NCBI GenBank assembly: GCA_014529385.2
Contig: CM043959.1
Coordinates: 59,346,253-59,410,252 of the forward strand
DNA: 64,000 nt
Direction of reading: 5' to 3'
DNA from: Adiantum capillus-veneris
Taxonomy: Eukaryota > Streptophyta > Polypodiopsida > Polypodiales > Pteridaceae
Below the pieces are notes generated by a model. The model ran no database searches, was not told the DNA's origin, and saw only the letters and a program-made list of their open reading frames with translations. This document shows positions 23,877-33,690 of the stretch, piece by piece. Positions within the stretch are counted from its first letter, which is position 1. The number at the start of each line of letters is the position of its first letter. Both the position numbers and the translations under genes were made by a program.

Positions 23877-24600
23877 TTAAGAGATCTCTCTCTCATCCTC
23901 GCATAACTCAGCATAACTTCCTATATCTATATAGAGCTCTCCGTTTAAACACATATCCTCTGTTTCATTTTGTAGCTCCTCTGCATGCACCCCATATAGA
24001 GTAGTAGCATCTTGATGCTCGTCTGGCACCACCGCAGCGGCTTCTGATTGAGCATCTTCTCTGATCTCCTCCATTGATGCCGTTGTGATTGGCACATGGT
24101 AGCCTTCATACGTCCTTGCACTACGAGGGGCTACCTCTATGACGTACCACCAGTTTGATGTAGACTTTGTAGGATGAAATATTACCTGCCAGAGCCACAT
24201 AACTTACATGAGAGCTTTCAAGCACATAACTTGTAAAAGGGGGATGTTAACTATTTACATACTTACTTGTTCACAATGCTCGGGTAGTACGAAAGTGTCT
24301 CTTAGGTCAGTACATTTCTTAGTAGAATCCACCTCAAGAAAACCAGACTCTCCTCTACGCACAGTAGCGTTGCGACCCTCCATGATTATCTTGAACCATT
24401 GCACGTCGAACAAGTCGACAAAAAATCCTCTGTAATCGATCCTCAAAATCTCTTGTAGCGTGCCGAAGCAAGTGAGTTCTGCCAACACAGGATCTGCATC
24501 AGAGGAACGTCGTCGACTAGACTGTTCAAATTTTGCCATGATTCCACAATCTTGAGTAAAACGGTTTTTGTCGATCCGTTCCACCCTAAAATGTCGACCT
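23877..24600 (-). pseudogene. tnpD-type transposase, DUF4216-like region
   Basis: Frames at 24584-24255 and 24200-23877 carry FGTLQEILRIDYRGFFVDLF, DVQWFKIIMEGR and then FHPTKSTSNWWYVIEVAPRS. This is the DUF4216 domain found at the C-terminal end of CACTA tnpD proteins. The two pieces are separated by a short intron-like gap. It continues the tnpD-type gene that starts at 26316. Confidence 0.75.
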
Positions 24601-24682
24601 TTACACCATGCTGCTGTGTATGACTTATACTACAACGAACAAAGATTATGAGTGGCCGTTCAAACGTTTAGAAATAAAGTCA

Positions 24683-25442
24683 CTAGCTAGTCGTACATTG
24701 CAAACTTACCTTGGTCGCGCAACCGCAAGAGTATTCCCACTCTTCCTCAGTCACTTCGTCACCGCATTGTTGTGCGCTTTTCAATTGGTTGTGCAACCAT
24801 CTTAAGCTCATGAATGTTGGTAGGCTCTCCAGACCCGTCGGATAGTGCATCGGTGGTCGTCTTTCCCGTCTCCACTCGATTCGTGCCCTTTGTCGCTCTT
24901 GCTTTGCATCCTCATATTGTGAAATCCACTTTTGCATCACTGGATTGTGAAGCATGCAAAATTGGTTGATTTTAGCCTCTAGATCTTCCGTCATCTTCTT
25001 CTCAACACCGAGATTGCACATGACAATCCCAGATATGCGCTCATCATCTATGGTTCGCCATAGCGTGTCCCGGGCTTTATCAAATCCGTCTAGCCACTCT
25101 CCAATGTACTAGGGACTCTGATACCAACCAACCTTCTGCCATGCTACCCTCCGGACGTGCCTTTTGACGCACATATCCCTTAAGCGTTTTCATGAAACGT
25201 TCTAAGAAGAACATCCATCTGGAATGAACTGTGCCAGCTATTTCCACCTCATCAACTATGTGAACAAGAAGATGCACCTGAATTGTTAGCATGGTAGTAG
25301 GAAAATGTTTCTCAAACATGCACACAAGCTCCGCAGCATTTAGTTTGGCGAATGGTATGGAGACTACGTTGATCTCCTTTTGTGAGATCCATTGCACCAG
25401 CTTTCCAAGTTTGTAGATTGTGTTACGAATGTCGAGAGACAA
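24683..25442 (-). pseudogene. tnpD-type transposase, DUF4218-like region
   Basis: The frame at 25442-25080 contains TIYKLGKLVQWISQKEI, ELVCMFEKHFPTTMLTIQVH, GTVHSRWMFFLERFMKTLKG and YVRQKARPEGSMAEGWLV, the DUF4218 domain. The following frame (25021-24683) adds a conserved but poorly known linker (HNPVMQKWISQYEDAKQE). A stop near 25440 and a shift near 25080 disrupt the reading frame. Confidence 0.8.
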
Positions 25443-25449
25443 ACATCCC

Positions 25450-26316
25450 TCAATGGTGCAAAACCTTTTGTGGAATTTTTGTCCCGTGGAGATCTACTCG
25501 ATATCTTTCGGAATCACATTTCGGACACTTCTCCATGTCTATGTATTCCCCTCTGAAAAGAATGCAGTCATTAGGACAAGCATGGATAGAATTGTAATCC
25601 ATCCCCAAGTTTCGCAAAATCTTTCTTGCTTCATCTCGGGAATCTGGCATCACATTGTCAGCTGGTAGTATGTGCTCTTTAAGCAATCTACACAACATAA
25701 AAATACGATATAGTCGTGTAAAAATCTATCAGATCATTATACATTTAGAGTTTTATTAAAGTAAACTAATTGTAATAGATCACCTGAAAAGCGTTGTGAC
25801 GCTAGTGTCACTCCATCCAAACTTTGCCTGCATGTTGAGAAGAACCAGGAGTGCTTTCAATCTAGACATACGTGCTCCGTTATACAATGGCGTATCGGCT
25901 TCACTTTTCATATCATCATAGATAAGCCTTTCTGAATCCATGATCGTCTCGATCATTTCATCAATCTCGTGCTCAAACATTGCCTCGTTGGGAATGTGCT
26001 CTGCATGATCATCCCCCGAGCTGTCAGAGGCTACATCTTGTGGCCTCACATATGCTGCTTGACCAAAGCGCCTGCGAACACGTCTATTGGGTTGCAAGAT
26101 TGCTGCTTGTTGGCCAGTGTCAGAGTCCGACGAGTTATAATTGGCAACAACTCGATCTATAATAGATGGATCGAACTCGCCAAATTCGCGAACGTGCTGC
26201 AAAGAAACATGTCTTGTCCGTCGCACAGCATGCTTGCATTGATTACAAGGACATAAGACCCTCGTTGAGAGATAGGTGTTTCGGTTGGACGGTCCCACAT
26301 CCTCGTCACTACTCAT
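25450..26316 (-). pseudogene. tnpD-type transposase N-terminal part, catalytic core deleted
   Basis: ATG at 26316. Exon 1 (26316-25784) encodes a cysteine-containing N-terminus (VLCPCNQCKH) and ends LLVLLNMQAKFGWSDTS. A GT-AG intron (25783-25688) joins it to exon 2, which reads LPDSRDEARK-type sequence, then GMDYNSIHACPNDCILF and CPKCDSERYRV. These are the parts that precede the Transposase_21 catalytic domain. That domain, normally some hundreds of residues, is missing: KIPQKVLHH is followed at once by a stop and DUF4218 sequence at about 25440-25455. The element therefore cannot make a full transposase. Confidence 0.85.
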
Positions 26317-26378
26317 AATGAGGATAAAAATCTTATAACCTGGACAACAAATTTAATATTCTATTGGCATTCTTCGTC

Positions 26379-26381
<3 letters not shown>

Positions 26382-26439
<58 letters not shown>
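26382..26439. repeat. (TC)n microsatellite
   Basis: About 29 TC repeats inside the CACTA element, just upstream (sense) of the tnpD-type gene. Confidence 0.95.
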
Positions 26440-26442
<3 letters not shown>

Positions 26443-26721
26443 CTCTAGTCATGTCCAATCCCCGCACACCTCGGTCTAGAGGTGCACGGAGATCAGAACC
26501 ACCGGGTTATAATCTCGTCTTTATTGGTCAATACCTATATTTGTGGGTACAAGAAATCTACAGACCCACGTCTACATGATACTGCATGTAGTGGACAAAA
26601 CCCCTTTGCCTCTTCGCTAGCTGTAGCACTTCACATCATCTTAACATCTTTTCACAGTAGATCTTTTCACTGTTCGTCTAACTCTAAACCCTAAACCGTA
26701 AGTAATTCTTGCGTGGACTCG

Positions 26722-26864
26722 ATCTAACGTAAATAAGCGTAAATCTAAATAAACGTAAATCTAACTAAAAATAAACCTAAATCTAATTTAACGTAAGTCT
26801 ACATCTAACCTAATCTTTAACGTCTTTTGGGATAGTTTCCTACGACGTTAAAACTCTCTTCTTC

Positions 26865-26914
<50 letters not shown>

Positions 26915-26940
26915 ACCTAAATAAACCTAAGTCTAATCTA
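26722..26940. repeat. left copy of a direct repeat around the captured fragment
   Basis: TAAACGTAAATCTAACTAAA-rich sequence followed by a SINE 3' end (CCTACGACGTTAAAAC) and (GT)n at 26868-26908. Almost the same string recurs at 27404-27612. The two copies flank the heavy-metal-domain fragment. Confidence 0.8.
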
Positions 26941-27042
26941 ATATAACATAAATCTAAATCTAACGTAAATTATGTTATATTAAAAACAAAGAACTAAACT
27001 AACAGGGATTATAAGAACCTTAAAACTGATTTAACACATAAT

Positions 27043-27411
27043 TTTTCACATAACTCGGCAAGAGTTGGCATTCTCATCACTAAAGATGTGAGAGTTAACT
27101 TCCGGCGGTGACACTGCCTCATCTCCATCCACATCTGACGACAGCAATTGGCCCTTTGGACCGTTCTTGCTCTTGTTACTAACTTTGAAGTTGCTGTTGA
27201 ATGACTAGAGGTTGTCTAGATGGTCATTGTCGGGGATGTAGTGACTCTTGCCGCCCAGAAGATCCACCTTCTTCCCTATCTTCTGAAGACATTTCACCAG
27301 TACTTTTGGATCGACAGAGCCCACCATGAGTGAAGGCAGCAATACTCTATATTCCATTGAGGGCTTTCTTCACCCGCTTCATGCAGGCATCGCAGTCTAT
27401 GGAGACCTAAA
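27043..27411 (-). pseudogene. captured host gene fragment, HIPP-like heavy-metal-associated domain
   Basis: Reading minus from 27411: VSIDCDACMKRVKKALNGI, the first strand and helix of an HMA domain with the metal-binding C-x2-C (Cys-Asp-Ala-Cys). After a stop and a +1 change of frame comes VGSVDPKVLVKCLQKIGKKV, the second half that in plant heavy-metal-associated isoprenylated proteins (HIPPs) follows about 25 residues later. An acidic low-complexity stretch ends near 27043 without a clear CaaX box. No tnp gene resembles this, so it is best read as a host gene piece transduplicated by the transposon. It is not translatable as it stands. Confidence 0.75.
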
Positions 27412-27612
27412 TCTAATCTAATATAACGTAAATCTAAATCTAGCGTAAATAAACGTAAATCTAACTAAAAATAAACCTAAATCTAATCTAATTTAACTTA
27501 AATAAACCTAAATCTAATTTAACGTAAGTCTACATCTAACCTAATCTTTAACGTCTTTTAGGATAGTTTCCTACGACGTTATAACTCTCTTCTTCTTGTG
27601 TGTGTGTGCGCG
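27404..27612. repeat. right copy of the direct repeat
   Basis: Matches 26722-26880 with short indels (CCTAAATCTAATTTAACGTA blocks, SINE 3' end, TCTTCTTCTTG, GT repeat). It lies directly beside the captured fragment and before a fuller SINE. Confidence 0.8.
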
Positions 27613-27628
27613 TGTGTGGATGTGTGTG

Positions 27629-27800
27629 CCAATAAAAAGAGATAAATGGTATAACCTTTCTATCACCCATGCTAAGTATGATAGATTGGTTATGCCATTT
27701 CCCTCTTGAATAATAGGTCTTGAGTTCAACTCCTCGTCGGCTAGATCTTTAGGTCTTTTAATTTTAATTAGTTTCCTACGACGTTAAATTAGTTTCTCTC
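27629..27800 (+). mobile_element. tRNA-derived SINE inside the CACTA element
   Basis: About 165 bp. Internal RNA polymerase III boxes are visible: A box TGATAGATTGG (consensus TRGYNNARNNG, one mismatch) and B box GTTCAACTC (fits GWTCRANNC), about 34 bases apart as in tRNAs. The 3' end reads TTCCTACGACGTTAAAT and runs into TC repeats. Other copies: 54892-55046 and 55087-55206 (minus), plus 3' ends at 26815-26866 and 27537-27597. Confidence 0.75.
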
Positions 27801-28024
27801 TCTTTCTCTCTCAATGTGTGTGCATTTTTTTGTTTATGCATGTTTTCTCTCTCTTTTCCTCTTTCAATGTGTGCATTTTTTGTTTATGCATGTTCTCTCT
27901 CTCTTTTCCTCTCTCAATGTGTGCGTTTTTTGTTTATGCATGCTCTCTCTCTCTTTTCCTCTCTCAATGTGTGTGTGCATTCTTTGTTTATGTATGTGTG
28001 TGTGCGTTTTTGTTTATGTTTGTA

Positions 28025-28056
<32 letters not shown>

Positions 28057-28060
28057 AAAA
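27793..28060. repeat. minisatellite, about 52-bp unit
   Basis: Four to five copies of a unit TCTCTCTCTTTTCC followed by CTCAATGTGTGC and TTTTTGTTTATGCATG, ending in TG and TC runs. Open frames through it are artefacts of the repeat. Confidence 0.85.
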
Positions 28061-28170
28061 CACTATGTGTGTGTGTGTGAGAGAGAAAGAGGGGAAGGGA
28101 ACATGAGAGTGAGGAGAGGGAAGGAGCATACCTGGCTCTCCTTCCTCTCCTCGTGTGTGTGTGTGTGGAG

Positions 28171-28207
<37 letters not shown>

Positions 28208-28230
28208 CGTTACCTGCTCCTTGCTTGAGG

Positions 28231-28357
28231 GCGCCGAAAAACTCAGATCTAAGATCTGAGTTTTTGGGCGCTCTCTATTATTTTTTTTAGCCCGGCCGGC
28301 GTCGCTATGAGCGTCGCAAATTTACTTGTAAATTTGCGACGCTCATAGCGACGCCGG
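28231..28357. repeat. two strong inverted repeats in the right CACTA subterminal region
   Basis: First: 20-bp arms 28231-28250 and 28252-28271 with one mismatch and a one-base spacer (centre CAGATCTAAGATCTG). Second: perfect 30-bp arms 28296-28325 and 28328-28357 with a two-base spacer; the arms contain GCGTCGCTATGAGCGTCGC, two transposase-site-like motifs. Confidence 0.9.
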
Positions 28358-28421
28358 GAATTTTTTTTTTTGAGCGTCGCTGTGTGAGCGTCACTAATAT
28401 GAATAGCCTCTTGTAGTGAGA

Positions 28422-28689
28422 TGCAATTCAAAGAACTATGCATTCTATATGGTATATATAGTGGACGAGGAAACAAGAAAAGAAAGGGGGGAGAAAAATC
28501 AAGTACCAGTGCCCATCGACACATCTTCCCCAGCTGTAGGTGCCTGAGAAGGTGGGTCAAGACCTGGACCTGGATAATTGAAAGTAAATGCACCTAGCGA
28601 TGAAGAAGCTTCTCCGGTAACAACTTCCTTGTAAGAGCGAACCACCTTGTCCCAGGCTTCAGCCAAAGAAGTATTGTCATTACAAGGGA

Positions 28690-28692
<3 letters not shown>
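28422..28692 (-). pseudogene. LINE-2 ORF2 start and ORF1 3' end
   Basis: The sense order is ORF1 C-terminus (VVRSYKEVVTGEASSSLGAF ... GEDVSMGTGT, stop TGA at 28500-28498), about 55 bp of intergenic sequence, then the ORF2 ATG at 28443 (MHSSLNCIS), cut by the CACTA element. It aligns with LINE-1 at 16197-16380 and 10560-10583. ORF1 is truncated upstream at 28692. Confidence 0.85.

Positions 28693-28765
<73 letters not shown>
28693..28765. repeat. (TC)n(AC)n microsatellite
   Basis: A TC run of about 35 bp followed by an AC run of about 38 bp, exactly at the 5' truncation point of LINE-2. Confidence 0.95.
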
Positions 28766-28772
<7 letters not shown>

Positions 28773-30140
28773 TGCAAACAATCCCTTGCGGTAGAAGCAA
28801 AGGGGAAGGGGCTCGCACAGGTTTAGGGTTTGCAAGAACAATGAACGAGTGCGTGAGGTGTTGTAGGTGTAGGTGCACGTGCACGGTGGACAACGGGTCA
28901 CGTAGGGCTGTAAGGTGCAGTAAGTCACATAGGGCACTACAACAAGTCGCACGATGCCCCAATGAAACACAGTCACGCACGTGCACGCAGGCGCGCGCGC
29001 GCACACACACACACACACACAAACACACACCCACCGTCACATAGACACACATACATACATAGAGAGCTCTCCATGGCCACTTGCCCAAAGCACAACAAGT
29101 AGCTTACTATAGTTCTCGGTGAATATGAAGAGTGACATCGAATGTCCAAACACCTCTTGCTTGTCATCTAGTAATCACATCATCACTCACGTATTTTAGC
29201 TTGAAGCGGCCAGTCATTGATGGGAAAGCTTGTAGACACTATGACACAAAATGGATTGTAACAAATGTGCCATGTGTAGGTGAGTGGTAGCGAATGCCCA
29301 TTGCCTCCTGCTTGTCATCTAGTAATCACATAATCTCACAGTTGTTCTAGCTTGAAGTGGCCAGTCATTGGTGGGAAAGCTTAGAGAAGCTATCACACAT
29401 AGTGGGTTGTAGCAGATGTGACACATGTCTTATACTCTTTTTGTATTTGATCTACCATAAATCTTGGTATATACATTGTGCACATGGACGTGCGCGTGCG
29501 TCGCACACACACACATATCATACACACATGAGCAACCAACAATTTTTTTGTGGTAGTCAAAAAGCTCTTCAGCTTTGAAAGTTTATACACATGATTAGCT
29601 ATGAAATCTCAAGGCAACCATAGCCTGTGAAAGTGGAGAGAGGTGCAAACCTCAAATGAACTGGGAAACACAAAAAATCCCCACAAATTTTGGCAGTGAG
29701 AAGGTTGAATTGAGCGGCAGGCTAGGCCTTTTCCACCTCCATATTGGTGCCACATTAGGAAAGTTTAACCATGGTGAGCATGGTTGCTTTTTGCTGGGCA
29801 TTTTACCCATTTTGGGGTATTTCATTTGTCTTTTACATGTGAAAATGTGGGCTACCCTTCAAGAAAAACACTAAATTGTGTAATTTTTTGAAATGTGGGA
29901 AATTTGAAGCGTCGAAAATCAATCCTTGCAACTTCAACTTAAAATTAAAATTAAATAATATAAATCATAATAATATTGTCATTGGCGAGTCATGTGCGAG
30001 GTATCATGATGGGCCATGCTGAGCCTTGAGGTGACCAAGCTACGTATGTACGCATGCATAATAAATAGCTCATTCTTAGTCGTTAGCAAGGGTGGCAAGT
30101 TCTTGCTACTGGATCGTCTACAGGCGTTCCGCAATTTTCG
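28766..30140. other. intergenic region upstream of IFT121
   Basis: No gene recognised. It holds an AC/GC-rich tract (28990-29030), a tandem duplication of about 160 bp (29131-29280 and 29291-29428; shared boxes CTTGTCATCTAGTAATCACAT and GGCCAGTCATTG) and AT-rich sequence. The promoter and 5' UTR of IFT121 should lie in the last few hundred bases, but I cannot point to a definite TATA box. Confidence 0.6.
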
Positions 30141-31717
30141 ATGTTTGTGTACTTCAACAAGAAAGTGAGCATGCCTGGCGGCACCCGTCTGAGGAGCCTG
30201 GCTTGGAATTCTCAGCAAGGCTGGCTTGCTTGCGGTGGAGATAATGGCCTCCTTAAGGTAGGATCCTCTTTTCTCTATTCATGTCAGAATGTCCGCGCAC
30301 TGGACGACGCTTGCATGCCTCAGTAAAATGTCTCATGCATTTGCCTTTTTTTTCAATTACTGTCAGTCTCGGCCTCATCCATGTCTTCTGATTTCCAGTA
30401 CCTCGAGATGGACTGTCCTTGCACTTTTCCACCATTAACGGTTCGGCCTGCGTGCTATTCTACTGTTTTGATAGTTTTCGGGGTGCCTCTGTGCTGGTAG
30501 CCAGTTCGGATGATCAATCACAAAGTGATTAAGCAAAATGTAAGTTGATAAGCATGCAAGCTGGGGATTGAACCGTGGGGCTGTGGCTAAACTTGGCATT
30601 GCCTCTAGAAAATAATTGAGCCTGATGCTATTGGGGAAAGCTACTGCAGGCTGCAGCATCTTGTAGTGTTTTTGTATGTTTTACCGCACAAAGGCTAACA
30701 TTTCTGTGGAGCGGTTTCCTTTTAAAAACTTTGATGACTTATCCACATGACTATGGTGCTGGTCTTTGAATGGTCTTCTTTCCATATGAATTCAATGTAG
30801 TAAAACTCACGTCCTCGATAGATCACCTTTACTAACATGGATATAAGAGTATCATAATGCCAAATGGAGAATATTGTTTTTCGTGTTGCCTTTTTTATCA
30901 GGGTCTGATAGTGGATAATCACCCTTGTCCCTTCTCTGAATGTAGACAAATATCCCTTGTAGTATACATTTTTCTCTTTTTTTCCAGTTTTCAACCTTGC
31001 AGCATGTGTATCCAGTTAGAGTGACGATTTTGGTTAGATTTCGGCTAGCTTGCCTGCGTGGCAGGGCAGCCGAAACCAGTCGCCGGTCAAATGAAACCAG
31101 TTGGGAGAAGTTGACCAAAAGGTCAACACGTCTGCACTGTTCGCGGCTTTAGCTCGGGACTTCCCCATCGCAGGCAGGAGCTCTACCACCACACTATGCA
31201 CGCACGTTGCAAGGGCTGTGCAGCCTGCAACTGATAAGTCCAAAAAAAAAAAAGCCCCCCCCAAACAGCGCCGCGACTGGCTCCCCCGGTCAGCTGCACC
31301 TACACATACCTATGCTGGCCGATATTTAACATTAGCCGTGAGTGACACCGCATATCATATAATTTTGAATATAGGAAATCAATTATTGGCTTTTTCATGA
31401 AAAGGAAAACCTACACTTATTGATGAATAGCAAACAATAATGTTTGAGGTCTTTTGTAGTATATTTTCACCTCATTGATGACTACTTACTTTATCTTAAC
31501 ATGTTTCAATCAGGTTCTAAAACTTCCTGGACCAGGAGCTCTTAATGAGTTTGAAACAAAAAAGGATCCATTTGCTGCAGCGCAGTCCAACCTTTCCATG
31601 AATCAAACTTTGGAAGGCCATCAAGGTTCTGTTCTTGTAGTGCGGTGGAATGAAAACTATCGGAAACTTACATCTAGTGATGACAGGGGTCTCATTATTG
31701 TCTGGATTCTTCACAAG
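30141..31717 (+). CDS. IFT121: intraflagellar transport protein IFT121 (WDR35), first two coding exons
   Basis: Exon 1 is 30141-30257 (39 codons, ATG start, donor CTTAAG|GTAGGA). Exon 2 is 31514-31717 (68 codons, acceptor TTTCAATCAG, donor CACAAG|GTTGCG). Both junctions are phase 0. The joined reading begins [14 protein letters not shown] and continues with [36 protein letters not shown] and [15 protein letters not shown], matching the N-terminal first WD40 repeat of WDR35/IFT121 from animals and algae. IFT121 is a core IFT-A subunit that moves cargo from tip to base of cilia. In land plants it is expected only where sperm are flagellated. Exon 3 onward was not found before 64000. Confidence 0.88.
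30258..31513 (+). other. IFT121 intron 1
   Basis: 1256-bp GT-AG intron. A stretch at about 31020-31310 is GC-richer and unlike the rest, with a poly-A run and CCCCCCC, suggesting a small inserted repeat that I cannot name. Confidence 0.75.
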
Positions 31718-32346
31718 GTTGCGAACCTTATCTCTGTGGGTTTCACGCAATCTTCAAGTGCTTGTCTGGCAAGTGTATTGCTCACGCCATCTTTTGTATG
31801 CAAGCTGCATTCTGCTTTTTTGCATCGAGAAGTTCAACTTCTCCTATCCTATATGGAGAGTCCATTTCCCTCTATTTACTTGGGAATTTAATTAATGGCA
31901 CAACTCAGGTTTAATTGTAGATGCTTGATTATGATGGATGTCAAACTTGCTGCTTGTATGTATAAAGCGCAGTAATGCTTATTATATCAGGCTCCATGGT
32001 TGGAGTGGGAGATTTGTGGAATGAAAAAGAGGTTTGGGTCAAAGACGCCTGACTTATGTTACCCGACGTGTTGAAGGGATATTCCCTGCCTCTAAAGTTC
32101 TTACACAGTACAATTACAAACGCCTGCTGAAAGGACACTGCCATGCTCAAGGCATTTGTGTAGTTGAGACATCCCCATGAGAAGACACTTGAGTTTCTCT
32201 TGCAATGGTTGTAAACATATCAACAGGGAGCTAGAATGAGGGGGCATATTATAATGCAAGGGTATCTTTTGTGGATCATTGATGCAGGAGTTCTGCTTGT
32301 AAGTGCTCTTTGGCTCCACTTCTTGATGGCATTGTCTGAACATGTA
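31718..32346 (+). other. start of IFT121 intron 2
   Basis: Non-coding sequence after the exon 2 donor. No next WD40 exon was recognised. If the gene is intact this intron is more than 32 kb and contains every element described from 32347 on. Confidence 0.6.
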
Positions 32347-32630
32347 GGGCATCCCAGTTTTCTTCTCGGAACCAATTCCACATATTAGGATTAGATTTTA
32401 ATCTTTTGTTTGGTCCACCTTATAATATGTGACACGTATTGAGTTAGGGCAGAACACAACTGAAGCTCACTTCTTGATTCCTTTGAACATTTGGGACATC
32501 CCAGTTACCCTCTTGGACCTAATTCCGCATACTAGGAATTAGATTTTGAGCTTTTTGTTTGGTCCCTGACACATATTGAGTTAGGGAAGGTTACAACTGA
32601 GGCCATCCTTTGTGAGCTGCAAGAGATTAT
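32347..32630. repeat. tandem duplication of about 145 bp
   Basis: Two copies share GGCATCCCAGTT/GACATCCCAGTT, ATTCC(A/G)CATA(T/C)TAGGA, TTTTGTTTGGTCC and ATTGAGTTAGGG. They are moderately diverged. Confidence 0.75.
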
Positions 32631-32675
32631 CTCTGCAATTGCGTTTTACTAAGGACAAGGTGAGGCCATAGTTAC

Positions 32676-33080
32676 TTGGAACGGGAACGGGGAACGGGAA
32701 CGGGAGGGTCTGGAACAGGACGGGAACGGGGAGGAGGAGGGGGGGCCGGAACGGTCCATTAAAGTAAGGCTTGAATTACCTCCATTCAGCTTAGTCCCAA
32801 ATAAAGTCCTAAACAACCCCAAAAATGCCCCCAAATATGTCCCCTAATCTGCCCTCAAACTGCACCAAATATGTTCCCCAAACAGCCCCAAATCTGCCCC
32901 CAAAAGCCCACTTTTTTGCCCCCAAGTGCCTACTTTTGTCCGTTCCGCCCCATGTTTTGCCGTTCCGTCTCGTTCCCCCCATTCCGGAACACCGTTCCAT
33001 GTACTGGAACGGCGTTTCGTTCCCATCTCCGTTTCGGGAACGGGGCTCGTGCATAACGCCGTTTCAGAACGTTTGGGCCG
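32676..33080. repeat. GGAACGG / CCGTTCC cluster
   Basis: The left side has repeated GGGAACGGGAACGGG on the + strand, the middle is CCCCAAA-rich, and the right side has many CCGTTCC boxes with occasional GGAACGG, for example CATTCCGGAACACCGTTCC near 32980. The opposed orientation of left and right blocks gives an overall inverted arrangement of about 400 bp. Confidence 0.65.
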
Positions 33081-33690
33081 TGTTCCCCCAGTTCCCTGTT
33101 ACACTGGGTGAGGGGCCTCACTCCAAGTTTGTAGGAGGTGAAGAGAGGTTGTATTGGCGACTCGGTTTTTCTCTGCATAAGAGTGTTTGATGTCTGTGTT
33201 ATTCTACATTTATTTAAGCACAATGCTAGTGTGGTCTTTTTTGCTTATGACTCAACCAGTTGTTGGGATGCTTATGACTAAATGAAAGGAACTGCATTGG
33301 TTACATACGAGGTGGATATGATCGATATGTGTTGCGCATACAAGCTAACCAGGAAGTGGGAGATATCCCACCTACGTGGAATGCTAGGGAGAGTCAAGAT
33401 ATAGCTCCAATTGAAGATCTCCCACCTCCGTGGAAAGTTGTAGAGTTTGCTACCGAATAGAACCTATCATGTGACCATTTTTGAGTTAACTATAGAAAAA
33501 TTTGGAGAGATTGAGCATTTGGTTTGTGAAAGAACAACCGTTGGTGAATGCAACAAATGTACGAAATCGAAGACAAAAAGGATCATGCTGATAGATTCAG
33601 GATCAAGTGAGATTTACTTGTTGGTTTCTAGATACTTAGTGGCGATACACTTGGTTAGGTATCCGGGAGTTTAAGGAAAAGTGAAAGAGA
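33081..33690. other. no recognisable gene
   Basis: Contains one open frame at 33447-33674 on the + strand with no motif I can name. Otherwise nothing supported. Confidence 0.3.

Larger units (their letters stand above)
21692..28418 (-). mobile_element. CACTA (En/Spm-type) transposon
   Basis: 6727 bp. Both ends carry the inverted terminal repeat CACTACAAGAGG (21692-21703 and the reverse complement ending at 28418) and are flanked by the 3-bp target duplication AGA (21689-21691, 28419-28421). Subterminal regions are packed with copies of GCGTCGCTAT in both orientations, the usual transposase-binding array. It encodes, on the minus strand, a deleted tnpD-type gene and a Transposase_24-type gene. 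The uninterrupted sequence is seen in LINE-1 near 10553-10575, which proves the excision-perfect borders. Confidence 0.96.
17806..28692 (-). mobile_element. LINE-2: sister copy of LINE-1, split by a CACTA transposon
   Basis: Minus-strand L1-type LINE. The 3' end near 17806-17830 shares ATTTACAAGTGGGAAACCTC with LINE-1. ORF2 runs from 28443 across the CACTA insertion (28418-21692) to about 17900. The last part of ORF1 lies at 28498-28692, where the element is cut off against (TC)n(AC)n, so it is 5'-truncated. It is roughly 90% like LINE-1 by eye and less decayed; several frames stay open over 200-290 codons. Confidence 0.92.

Noticed and set aside
27640-27760. Functional tRNA gene
   Set aside because: A and B boxes are present, but acceptor and anticodon stems do not form and the same unit recurs with a SINE-like tail.
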